Assembly: GCA_006503475.1 (NCBI GenBank)
Contig: RSEH01000060.1
Coordinates: 62,001 to 126,000 of the forward strand
DNA length: 64,000 nucleotides
Direction: 5' to 3'
Origin: Stentor roeselii
Taxonomy: Eukaryota > Ciliophora > Heterotrichea > Heterotrichida > Stentoridae
Part shown: one piece after another, positions 27,780 to 38,300 of the stretch
Numbering within the stretch: position 1 is the first letter of the stretch
How the letters are laid out: each line of letters begins with the position of its first letter
Translations under genes and position numbers: made by a program
The notes under the pieces: model-generated
Told to the model about the DNA's origin: nothing
What the model saw: the letters and a program-made list of their open reading frames with translations, nothing else
The model's database searches: none

Positions 27780-28091
27780 CTATATATCCATCATATCAAT
27801 GTTTCCCTCACTCTCATGCACTCTTCGATGCAAACACAAAAAACTCAAATGTCGAAAGCTCATATCACAAACTCGGCATAGGTAAGGTTTGGCTCCTGAG
27901 TGTAAATAAGAATGCTCAATCAAGTTCTTTTTACTAGCAAATAGCTTTTCACATGTTTCGCATCTGTATCTCTTATAATTTAAATGAACGATTTCTATAT
28001 GCCTTTTCAGGTTAAATCGTGTAGTGAAGTTTTTTCCACAATTGTTGTGCATACAACAGTACCTCACAATTCGAAATTCAGGAATGTCCAT
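27780..28091 (-). CDS. Small three-finger C2H2 zinc-finger protein
   Basis: 103 aa, almost entirely zinc fingers: 'CCMHNNCGKNFTTRFNLKRHIEIVH' (the first ligand is one of two adjacent Cys), 'CETCEKLFASKKNLIEHSYLH' and 'CRVCDMSFRHLSFLCLHRRVH', joined by near-consensus linkers (LNYKRYR, SGAKPYL). Fingers 2 and 3 match TFIIIA-type spacing, so sequence-specific DNA binding is likely. There is no other domain. C2H2 genes this small are unusual; here one intact relative (31015-31422) and one dead copy (26285-26571) lie nearby. Confidence 0.85.
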   Translation of the reverse strand: MDIPEFRIVRYCCMHNNCGKNFTTRFNLKRHIEIVHLNYKRYRCETCEKLFASKKNLIEHSYLHSGAKPYLCRVCDMSFRHLSFLCLHRRVHESEGNIDMMDI

Positions 28092-29036
28092 GAGCCAATT
28101 ATATTCATTTTTCTTGCTGGTTAAATGTCGTCAAGCGAAAAGTGAATCTAAATTTTTAACTTTTAGGCTCAGTCAGTTGGATTGTAAAGAGATGAGATGA
28201 TTTAGTTAGGATGATAATTTTGATGAATGAATAGATTTGCATTTGATTCGACTTGAGAATCATTGGAGGGGGTTTTAGATAAAATAAGGAATTTTTAGAA
28301 ATTTTGATATTGAGCAAAGGGCATTTTTTAGATCTTTAAGTACAGAGTTTAGGGAAAAAAAAGAAGTCTGGGTTTTTGCTTGCAGTGTTTAGAATTTTGA
28401 GAATTAATGTTTTAGTTGTTTGCTACCATACTTGAGAAATTTTTAAAACTCTCCATCAAAACCTGGTTTTATATACTTTCGAGTATACTTAAAATTCGAT
28501 TTATTCAAGTTTTGATGTTTCAATGATTTCGATACCTGGATGTTAAAATTGGGGGGGGTACTTGAAAGTGATTCAAAATTTTCATCTAATAGAAGAAATT
28601 TACCATAAGAATGAATAAATGAACCAGTATAAAGAATCAATACAAATCACCCTTTAAATCAAAAATTTTCTATATAAACAATTTTTTCATTTTACTTCAA
28701 ATATTTTCTCAGTTTAAACTGAGTCTTTCATGATTAAAGATATACCTCAAATCACCAACTATCCTTCCTGGTATTTATTAATATTCACTTTCTCAGGTAA
28801 AGCTTTAAAAATTAATTTACCTAAGTTAATTAAGGAAGTGTTCAAAAGTCTTGAGGGATCCATTTATTGATGATAAATTATAATAAGATTGACTTAAACA
28901 TAAAAATTCACAATATTCAATGGTTAATATAAAAAATTAATTTAAACACCCAAAGCCCCAGCTAAAAGAAATCACCTTCAGTATCAATACAATAAATATC
29001 TTAATATATAATTAAAATTATTCTCTAATTACTTAT
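28092..29036. other. AT-rich intergenic region with a G8 run
   Basis: No convincing gene. A 65-codon open frame (28443-28640) has no recognisable features. A run of eight G at 28551-28558 stands out in this AT-rich context. Confidence 0.35.
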
Positions 29037-29876
29037 CTATTGTCTATATATCTCGAATCTTTTATGCTTTCTAGTCCAAATGCTGTTTCTACAGCTGTTC
29101 AAATTTTCAAACAAAATATCTTTAACTAGTATTCCTTCGTTTTCATCAATTTGTTGAACATCGCCGATTGGATCAACCACAAGAGAATGTCCCCAAGCTA
29201 CATATTCTGCAGTAGTATCCCTCGCTTGAGAGCATCCAGCAACAAACACAAAATTATCAACAGCTCGACTTCTCATAAGTAATTCCCAATGTTTTGGCCC
29301 TGTTCGCATATTAAAGCATCCAGGGTAAACAATTATGCCAACACTTTCATCTCTACTAAGTGTCCATGCATATTCAGGAAATCTAACATCATAGCAAATT
29401 CCAATCCCAATCTTACAATACTCAGTCTCAACAACAGTAGCCTGAGACCCAGCAGTTAAAACATCACTTTCAAAAAAAGTGACTCCTCCAGGAACATTAA
29501 TATCAAACAAGTGAACTTTTCGATGTTTTCCAATAATCTCTCCAAGTGGGTTGAAGACAAGACAAGTATTATAAAACTTTCCAGCTTCCGATTCAGGAAT
29601 CGAGCCTCCGACGAGATAAACCGAGTTCGACTTGGCCATTTCTTTGAGGGCAGAGACTGAAGGAGAGGCTTCGTCACTTACATCTTCAGCGTAATTTGCA
29701 AAGTGCTTCGTGCTGTAGGGCGAGTTGAAGCATTCGGGCAGAACTATCACTTGACCACCTGCCTCTGCTGCTTGTTTCACTAATGAGGCTGCCTTGGATA
29801 GATTCGCTTCTTTGCTCATCCCGGCTGCGAACTGACATAACACAAGTCTGAAGTCTTTGAACATATTTAAGGACAT
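29037..29876 (-). CDS. NIT2: Omega-amidase NIT2-type nitrilase-superfamily enzyme
   Basis: 279 aa from the ATG at 29876 (MSLNMFKDF); a second Met five codons in is equally possible. Carbon-nitrogen hydrolase with the complete catalytic triad: Glu in VLPECFNSPY (near 48), Lys in KHRKVHLFD (near 120) and Cys in GICYDVRFPE (near 161). 'NMRTGPKHWELLMRSRAVDN' and 'CSQARD' are typical of NIT2, which hydrolyses alpha-ketoglutaramate and alpha-ketosuccinamate to 2-oxoacids and ammonia. Length equals that of human NIT2 (276). No targeting sequence is evident. The divergent lipocalin start codon is 13 bp away. Confidence 0.92.
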   Translation of the reverse strand: MSLNMFKDFRLVLCQFAAGMSKEANLSKAASLVKQAAEAGGQVIVLPECFNSPYSTKHFANYAEDVSDEASPSVSALKEMAKSNSVYLVGGSIPESEAGKFYNTCLVFNPLGEIIGKHRKVHLFDINVPGGVTFFESDVLTAGSQATVVETEYCKIGIGICYDVRFPEYAWTLSRDESVGIIVYPGCFNMRTGPKHWELLMRSRAVDNFVFVAGCSQARDTTAEYVAWGHSLVVDPIGDVQQIDENEGILVKDILFENLNSCRNSIWTRKHKRFEIYRQ

Positions 29877-29889
29877 ATTGGAGGGATAA

Positions 29890-30426
29890 ATGAAATTACT
29901 GATCTTGCTGATATTTGTGTCTGTCTTTGTCGCTGATGCTACCTTTTCATGGGGGTCTTGTCCTGATGTCACTTTACAAAGCAACTTTAACGTGACCAGA
30001 TACACAGGAACTTGGTATGAATTGCTCAGAAACAAAGACATGCCTTATGAAAAAGGCACCTGCAGCCGAGCTCTATATGGCCTGAACGCTGACGGCACAC
30101 TAAGTGTTCTCAACTCAGAAGTAAGAAAAGGTGTTTGGGAATCAGTTGACGGGTACGCTTATTGTGATAAGAAAAACCCAGCTCAATGTCACGTAAAATT
30201 CTCATGGCTCGCCCCAGCTGGTGACTATAAAGTGGTTTCAACAGACTATGTGAATTATTCACTTGTTTTCAGCTGCTTCTCAATCGGAATCGCTCATTGG
30301 AAATGGACCTGGCTGCTTGCCAGAAACACTAACTTCGATTTCGCACAGTTTGTACCTACAATAGAAAGCTGGGGAATTCCTAGCTCAGGACTTTACTACA
30401 CTCCTCAAACTAATTGCCCAAAGTAG
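29890..30426 (+). CDS. Secreted lipocalin, ApoD/Blc type
   Basis: 178 aa. The signal peptide 'MKLLILLIFVSVFVADATFS' is followed by the lipocalin first motif 'YTGTWYELLRNKDMPYEKG' (N..ry.GtWYEiar). 'VDGYAYCDKKNPAQCHVKF', the second motif region 'STDYVNYSLVFSC' (tDy.nYalV..C) and 'WTWLLARNTNF' (third motif, ..W.lsR...) follow. It closely follows the apolipoprotein D/bacterial lipocalin Blc pattern that binds fatty acids or lysolipids. Two N-glycosylation sequons (NVT, NYS) fit a secreted protein. It is divergent with NIT2. Confidence 0.92.
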   Translation: MKLLILLIFVSVFVADATFSWGSCPDVTLQSNFNVTRYTGTWYELLRNKDMPYEKGTCSRALYGLNADGTLSVLNSEVRKGVWESVDGYAYCDKKNPAQCHVKFSWLAPAGDYKVVSTDYVNYSLVFSCFSIGIAHWKWTWLLARNTNFDFAQFVPTIESWGIPSSGLYYTPQTNCPK

Positions 30427-31014
30427 AATATTAAATAGTTAGAAAATAAAATGAGTCTTTCTAGAGTTGGAGAAATAAAGAAATTTCTTAGTTTGAATTT
30501 TCTAGAAGGTCTTTTAAAAATCTTTGCTTTTATCATGAAAGTTATCAAAGATTTTGACTGTAAGTTTAGATTTAGTGAAGGACATGAAATATTTTAATGA
30601 AAATTAAAATGCAAATTTTTGATATGTTAAAAGATAATTTGTGGATTTATTTATTGGAACTTATGTTCTCAATGTGGCCTATGACTTTATTATTACTAAT
30701 AAAATTCAGAGAGATCTAATTGTAATCGATAATGTTGAAATCAATTTTTGTAATTTTCTTAAGAATTATTATTTGAAGTAAATCTTTATGATAATGATCA
30801 TAAGTTGATATAATTGAAAAACTCATCATTTATATTAAAAGACAACACAAAACTCAGTATTGAATATTTCCAAGGTAAGGCTTAAATTAATTAAAGATTC
30901 TAAAACTTGAAGAAAAACTTATTACTGATAATAAAATGCGCTAATTGATTCGTTTGTTAAAAATTTCTCATTTTTATTGGATATTTCTTTGGAATAAAAT
31001 GAGTTTATAATAAC
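30427..31014. other. AT-rich intergenic region
   Basis: Between lipocalin and zinc-finger genes on the same strand. No gene, RNA or repeat recognised. Confidence 0.35.
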
Positions 31015-31422
31015 ATGAACCCTGACCAAATCCCGATACCCGCACCAGAAACTAGGCAAAGTGCCAGAAGTATCAAACTTCCTGTCAAGTCGATGAAGTA
31101 CACTTGCGATCTCTGCCATAAAAGTTTTTCATCGAAGCATTGTTTGTCAGAGCACAACTACAAACATAATAACCTCAAGCCTTACAATTGTCAGAATTGT
31201 AATGAAAGCTTCAGGTATGCTAGTCAAATAGCTGTTCATCGAAGATCTTGTCAAGTGTCTTCGCCAGCTCCTGTTTCAGTCTCTCAAAATATGGTAAATA
31301 AGTACATCGAATTCCATTTACCTTCAACTCAGAAAGTTGAAATAGACCTGAATCCAATAACGTTTCCGCAAGAAGTAGTCTTGCCTGGTCTTAAAGATGC
31401 CTTTCCAGATATTTTTAGTTAA
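31015..31422 (+). CDS. Small two-finger C2H2 zinc-finger protein
   Basis: 135 aa. After about 26 residues, finger 1 is 'YTCDLCHKSFSSKHCLSEHNYKH' and finger 2 is 'YNCQNCNESFRYASQIAVHRRSC', joined by NNLKPY. Finger 2 ends H-x3-C, an accepted C2HC variant. The C-terminal 50 residues are not basic and may be an interaction tail ('FPQEVVLPGLKDAFPDIF'). Likely a DNA-binding regulator. It is related to the intact gene at 27780 and to the decayed copy at 26285, so this island seems to host a small local C2H2 family. Confidence 0.82.
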   Translation: MNPDQIPIPAPETRQSARSIKLPVKSMKYTCDLCHKSFSSKHCLSEHNYKHNNLKPYNCQNCNESFRYASQIAVHRRSCQVSSPAPVSVSQNMVNKYIEFHLPSTQKVEIDLNPITFPQEVVLPGLKDAFPDIFS

Positions 31423-32617
31423 GGTTAATTAAGTCTTAGTCTAAGTTTACTTGAAAATTTTCATCTATGTAATAAATTTTTTATATAAAGAAAATTTATC
31501 TGGTTTTATTTTAATCAGAAGCTGGAAAATTTTAGGAAAAGTAAAAGATTCTATTCCTTCATGTTCTTCAAGTCTCAGTAGAGTGAAATTCGAATTTATT
31601 GTTTGATTTATAACATATTTATGGTATTTATTTAATCATTTTGCCACTAAATTTAGATTTTGAATAAGAGATGAAATATTCATATTTGTGGTTTCATATT
31701 TAAGGAAACTTGAATTTCGCTTTTGCTAGCAAATTAAGTATTTTTGGAAAGTTTTGAAGGTAGATTAGACAGAGAACATGATAATGTGTGCTTGATTCTC
31801 AAAAGAAATAGTTTCATGATAAAATAATCTAAAATTCAAATACGGTTTATATATTTTATTACTTTAAGTTAAATAACTATGAAACTTTATAAAAAAATCA
31901 ATCCAGATTAAGAATTATATATTACTTCAACACATTTCACATCTTCTGTCCTTCTTCTGATTCAATATATTTTGTATAATAAAGAGGATCTCCTTACAGA
32001 TTTTTCATAAACAAAAATCTTAAAAATGCTTAATTCAGAGTTTATCGTGAACTTCTTTCACAATTGTACTCTTATATGTTCAAATTTTTGAAATAAATCT
32101 TGGCAGGTCAAAAATAAAAACCATTTAGGCCTTTAATATATATTCAGTGATTATAAATATTCACTTTTCTAGATAGATTTTAGTCTTTAAATCTATTCAG
32201 CTATCGATATTTCCTAATGTTTAGAGCTTATAGAAATTTTAAAAATCATTTTTATAAAAGGTTCAATATACTTCAAAAATCATTCCGTAATGATTTTCTT
32301 TAAAATATTCAAGCAAATAACTCTAATTCCTTTCCGAATCTTATTCGATTCGCTTAAGTTAAACATCAGGAATAACTTTTTAAGAGTTACAGAGGTGATA
32401 TAAAAAAAATTCAAATAAACTCTTCAAAAAATACAAAAAATTATGAGTTCCTTACTCAGGTGTAATATTAAGGCACATCACTTCTACAGCCTGGTCAATA
32501 AAAACAAACGAAACTAATGAAAAATACCTCTGAAACCATCTAATTTCAAAGAAAAATCATCCCATTTAAAATCCAAAGGACTTATCTAATCATCAAAAAA
32601 TCCAAAACCCTCATCAC
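31423..32617. other. AT-rich intergenic region
   Basis: 1.2 kb between convergent genes, with stops in every frame. I see no gene, structured RNA or repeat. The last 150 bp (about 32500-32617) are C-rich and G-poor on the plus strand. Confidence 0.4.
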
Positions 32618-35017
32618 CTACCTAATTACAAACCTAATCAACTTCTCATCCTTATCAGGCAGTACCCCATCCAAAAAACAGTTTTTACTAATCCCGATTT
32701 TCTGACAAAATAAAAAACAACTAAAAATCATCAAACTTTTCGAATCCTCCTCATCCACCTTCTCTAAAAATTCCTTTAAAAGCTGAATAGGCTGATGCAA
32801 GCCAAGCAAAAGCCGAGACCTGAAAACACTGACCCATTTTCCCTGAAATTCATAAATTCCCGCGAAAATCACATAACTCCTCAAAGCAGTCGCAGTTAAA
32901 ATCATTTGATGCAAGTCGAAAAATCCTTCAAAAGTTTTCAGTGCTTTCACAAAGAGACTCAAAAGGAAATCTTGAGGTTCCTTATGAAGAGCGTATGCGA
33001 AAAGTATTAAAAAACGAGTCAAACTTTGCAAGTTTTGACTGGAAAAATTTTCTTGAATCTGAGAATTTTTTTTAAATTCGATGAAAAAAGTTTCGAGTCT
33101 TTGAATGAAAAAATCGAAGCCGAGTTTTTGACTGATTTTTATTTTTTTTGTGATTTTTGTTGTTTTTATTGAGATATTTTGAAGGGATGGAAGGGGGAGT
33201 AAGGATAAAAACTGATTCGCTGAAAAAATTGGAATGTTTTTTTGGAATAATTTAGGAATATCTGCGAGTTTTTCGAGGATTCTTAGCATTTTGCATCCTT
33301 CGACTTGTTCTGCAAGGGAAATGATTAGATGAACAGGGAATTCGATTCCTAATTGCTCAGACATTACTATTAAAGTAAGTTGAACTGAAAGTTTCAGCTT
33401 AGAAAAGTGTTCTTTTACCAGATAAAGCATCAACTTGTTGATAGGGAGCTTGTGGTCGATAGGGATTAGAAGTGGTAGCAAGTGACAAAGTCCTGACTCT
33501 ATTTCTAGTTTTCCGAATAATTGTTTGTGTCCTCCTGCTTGATAAGGCAAAACAGCAATAGCAGCTGAGACAGGTGAAAACTTCAAAATACTTCCAAGTA
33601 ATTGACTTAAAATTCTTGCAAAAGTCCAGAGCTGGTTACTTGAAATAGTGAAATAAGAAGCCCATAGGTAATTATAAAGGTCAATATGAAGAGAAACCTC
33701 TGAAATAAATAAATCTGCAATAGTAAGACCCGGGTTAGAAGTAAATAAAAATAACCTAAAAGACCTGAGTTTTGTACTTTTCTTAGAAAGTTCATTCAAG
33801 TAGTCACTAAGCGATTTTTTCCTATTTTCAGCGATATGTAGAAGTTGATGAACTTTTGTCTATATAAACAATACTGTATCCAAATCATCCACTGCCTGAA
33901 TCAGAGGCGCTTCAACTTCAAACGGATTTTCCTTAATCTTGAAAATTCCATTCAGAGTTAAAATCTGAGCAAAATCTTCAAAAAGTATGAAAGAAAGAGT
34001 CTAACTAGTCCTTACTTTTCCCATCTCAACCCAACTTTTCCATATAATGCAAGTCTCGTGGCTGAGGTGAATCCATTCTGTGTAGTTCACATCTTTTTCC
34101 TTTTCCAAGCATCCTCCACAAATACAGAGTTTTTCATTGACTTCTTGGATTTCAAGTGTTTTTGTTTTGAAGAATGGAACTTGTGCTACGATTGTTATTC
34201 CAGGATCGATGCAGATTATTAAATTTTTCCATAAAAAGTAAAAATCGAACCCTTCTGGAACCCAGAAATTTGAGACTGTGTTGTTGAAATCGTGTACTTC
34301 GAATATTTTCATTCTTTGACCGGTCACGACTCCTACCATTTTCTCAGATTTCATTGGGCAGACGTTTCCGGTCCATAAGACTTTGGAAATTTCGCATTTT
34401 TCTTCTAAAATTTCTTTTGAATTCGTGCAGAATACTCCTTGCTTACTGAACAATAAGACCTGATCTTCTATTGTTTCAGTTTTGATTAAGTCAAACTGAA
34501 AATTAACTTTATTGATGAGATTTCCTTGAAATAAATCAATTACCCAGAGTGAATTTCTAAGACTTATAAGTAAATTGTTAGAAATCACATCAATTCCTAA
34601 GAAGTCCTTTCCTTTAACCTTGAATATACTGACCTCTAAGTGATTTTCAAAAGGTCTATCCCTATTTATCATGCATCCTCCAAGCATATCTAATAGACTA
34701 TCTTGTTTCGAGTCTCTCAAAAGTGAAAAAAAGCTTTTCGATATAAACTTTCTCCATTCAAGCGCAAGAGAATCATCAATCAAGCTCAAAACAGGTAAAA
34801 TTAAAACAGTTCCATCTACAGTCAAGATGATCAACTTTTCAGTGTACAAAGTCATTTGCACTACAGCCATTTCTTTGATCTTAAACCACGGAAGGACTTT
34901 TTGTATAGAAGAGTGATAAATCAACGAAGAGCCATCATAAAGAAACGTTCCTTTTCTATCACTGCAAGATTTTATTACTTGATGGTTTAATACTTGCAAA
35001 ATTTCATAGCTTTCCAT
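32618..35017 (-). CDS. Unknown 789-aa protein, propeller-like N-half and helical C-half (three exons)
   Basis: Two apparently separate frames are one gene once two 15-nt introns (34001-34015 and 33860-33874) are removed. Exon 1 (34016-35017) encodes 334 aa, exon 2 (33875-34000) 42 aa, and exon 3 (32618-33859) 413 aa, all in phase. The first 330 residues are strand-rich with repeating '..LLIS.RNSLWVIDL' and '..VLLFSKQGVFC' elements, like a WD40-type beta-propeller. Exon 3 is almost wholly helical and Leu-rich, like the solenoids of coat, tether or nuclear-pore proteins. That propeller-solenoid layout is suggestive only; I do not recognise the family. The downstream frame has no ATG of its own, which supports the fusion. 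The ATG at 35017 is divergent from the dynein gene. Confidence 0.8.
33860..33874 (-). other. 15-nt intron 2 of the propeller-helical gene
   Basis: Sense sequence GTATTGTTTATATAG, with A at position 10. It lies between codons, and its in-frame TAG would otherwise end the protein. Confidence 0.9.
34001..34015 (-). other. 15-nt intron 1 of the propeller-helical gene
   Basis: Sense sequence GTAAGGACTAGTTAG, with A at position 10. Unspliced, its in-frame TAG would stop translation at residue 338. Spliced, the frame continues through exons 2 and 3. Confidence 0.9.
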
Positions 35018-35389
35018 ATGTTTATATAAGCTCTTACTCTAAATCCTAAACAATGCCTCAAATACCTCCAAATAATCTAACTAAATTCAAAAGTTAAAAA
35101 TCCCAAATCCAAATAAACCAACTTTCTTTAAATCATTAAATTCCCGAAGCTAATAAAAATCCTTCAGAAATCAAAAAATTCCAAAAAATCCCAAAATCCC
35201 AAAATCCATCTCACTCAAAATCCCCAAACAAATTTAAAATAATTTCCCGGTAAAACTCAAACCCTTCCATATCCCAAAACAAAATCCCTTCCTCTCCAAC
35301 ATCCATCATCAGTGACTTAGTCAAAAACTCTAAGAGCAGATCGGCAGTTATGCAAACAATTGGAGGGAAATTTAATGGTTTATAAAATA
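35018..35389. promoter_or_regulatory. Divergent promoter region of dynein and propeller-helical genes
   Basis: The plus strand from 35101 to 35280 has only 5 G by my count, with repeats of AAAATCC(C). There is no gene. An overlapping minus-strand frame at 35211-35603 is an antisense shadow of dynein exon 1. Confidence 0.4.
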
Positions 35390-38300
35390 ATGGCAGGGCA
35401 GATGAACCCGAGACTGCTGTGGATGATCCAATGTATGGCCGATACATTTGGAAAGGAAGAATACAAAATCGAGGACTGGGCTCGTCGTCGAGAAAACTAT
35501 CAAGCAATTTCCAATTTCCTGAAAGGACTCGGCAGCCCAAAAATCCTGATTTACCGTCAGTCAAGTGAAGCGACTCCAGGCCAGGAGGACTACCTCGACC
35601 CAAGTGACGACATCGGTTTATTCATCCATTCAGGAGAAGTAAGCAAAATTCGCTCGAAAGGCATCTTTTTTTACAGGACTGTCACTGAAGGCAAAGCGGT
35701 TAACACCCAGGCTTCGAACGACTTGGAAGTCATGTATGGAGAAATTGGAGCTAATCCTATTTCAAGTCTTGATACAATCATTTCTTCAGTTTATGTTCCT
35801 CTTGTCAATTCCATGGATGACCCTGAATGGGGAGAGTGTGACAAGGAACAGAGAAGTGAACTGGTCACTGGTTTGAATAAGTTCGCGTCTGAATTGTCTG
35901 AAGCTATTAAAAGCATGTCAGGAGAAATCAAACTTAGAAGCCCTGATAGAGACTATGAAATTGAAAATACTCCTGAGAAGATCAGAGAAGCTTCGGAAAA
36001 TCAGGACTTTGTTAATCATTATGCCTTTCTTTTGCAGAACTGGATTGATACTATTAATAATTTCATTGATGAAAATCCTAAAGGAAGAGTAGATGTTCTT
36101 GAACCTGGTCCTCATACTGAACTGGAATTTTGGAGAGCACGTAACCAAAGATTGACATCGATAAATGAACAAACTAGGACGAAAGAAGTGAAAACTGTTC
36201 TTGCAGTTCTTCATATGGCAAATAAATCATCAATTGAGCATAATGCGAAATCAGATACAACGACTTTAATAACGAATTGGAAAAATGTTGATATAAAAAT
36301 AACAGAAGCTCTGAATGAAGCGAAAGATAATGTGAAGTACTTGACAACTCTGGAAAAATTCATTGAGCCTCTTTATACAGGGACTCCACAGTCAATTATT
36401 GATAGTCTTCCAGCACTTATGAATTCAGTGAAGATGATACATACTATCGCTCGTTATTATAACACTGTGGAAAAAATGACTCAGCTTTTCACTAAAATCA
36501 CCAACCAAATGATCACTACTTGCAAAAAAACTATTCTTCAGGGAAAGTCAGTTGATAAGCTCTGGCAGAGAGACCCGGATGAGTTGATTGAAACTATGCA
36601 AAGCTGTATTAAACTCAAAGATGCTTACCAGACCCAATACGAGTCGACTAAAGAGAAGCTTCAAGCGATGCCAAAAGGAAAACAATTCGATTTCAGCAAA
36701 AACCAGATCTTCGGTAAATTCGATTTATTTTGCAGAAGAATGACGAAATTGATTGAGCTTTTCACAATAGTCCGACAGTTCCGATCACTAGCAAAGCACA
36801 AACTAGAAGACATGGACGGCCTTCTAAACAAGTTCAACGAAGCCATCGAAGAGTTCAAAGGCGAGCGCCACGACCTTCTCGACTACTCAAACAACTACTT
36901 CGACCGAAGATACGTGAAATTCAACGTGAACGTGAGTGGTCTAGAAGAAGAACTTCAAAACTACATCAACAAGTGTTTCGAAAAAAACGTCAGCATAGAT
37001 AAATCTTTGAGACTTCTCAAAAAATTCGAAACTATTCTGAAAAGAGGCAACCTTCAAGCAGAGCTGAACAACAAGTATAACATTATCTTCAGCAACTATG
37101 GAAACGAAATGACTCAGATTAAAAATGAATACAACAGCTGCAAAGCAAATCCCCCACTTCAGAGAAATATGCCAACTGTCGCTGGAAATATCAAGTGGGC
37201 CAGGCATTTGTTTCATAGAATCAAGGACCCTATGGATAAGTTCCCTGAAGGCATTAAAAAGACAAGAGATAAAGATCATAAGGCCCATATTACTCTTTAT
37301 AATCGAATTGGACAAACTTTGACTTTGTTTGAATTCATGTATTTAAGGGCTTGGTGTGGAGAAATTGAAAAGTCGAAAACTGGACTTCATGCTTTGTTGC
37401 TTTGGCCGAATGAAGAGAAAAAACTTCATGTTAACTTGGATGATGAAATCTTTCAACTTATTAGAGAAGCTAAGTGTCTTGATCGAATGGGAGTTGAAAT
37501 TCCTGAAAGTGCTAGAATTGTTCTGTTGCAAGAAGAGAAAATTAAGCATTATTATAATGAACTGGATTATTTGCTTAAGGAATATGAAAGAGTTTTAGGA
37601 AAAATTAGACCGATTACTAAACCACTTCTGGCTCCTCATTTAGAAGACCTTGAGTACAAGTTAAGGCCAGGAATAGTAACCCTAACCTGGACCTCAATGA
37701 ACATCGATGGTTACCTTCACCACGTCCACTCAGGCCTTCAAAAGCTAGAGCAGCTGATTATCAGCATAAACGACATAATCGAGAACCGAATCGAAAACAA
37801 CTTAAAAGCAATAAGCAAAGTGATCCTAGTCGAAATGCCTGAAAACGGAAAGACCTACACCCAAGACGAATTCGTTGACCTGCAGCACAATTCCGCCAAC
37901 ACCCAAACAGCCTTCCTGAAATCAAAAAACATTGAAGTCGAACGAGCAGTAGACGACCTTCTTCAAACAATAAAGACCTACCCTCTAGACCAACACGTTG
38001 AACAAATAAACCCCGAAGAAGTCCACAAACTGAAAAAATACTACAACTGGACCATGTACCAGGCACTTCTTCACTGCACTAAAAACTCTTTAAACGCAAT
38101 GAAAGAAAGAGTCTGCGGAAAAAGAATCCGAGGAACTTCAGTCACAAGTCAACAGTCGCCGTTCTTCGAAGTCACTGTGCATCTGGAGACCTGGTCTGAA
38201 GGGGTTCAAGTCAAAATTTCTCCAAGTATCGAAGACGTTCAAGAGCACATCAACCGTGCGGCCATCGCAGTTCTTAAATGCTCGAAAAGTGTCATCAACT

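Noticed and set aside
28443-28640. 65-codon minus-strand open frame containing a G8 run
   Set aside because: No family features and no neighbour support; length is within chance expectation for an AT-rich stretch.
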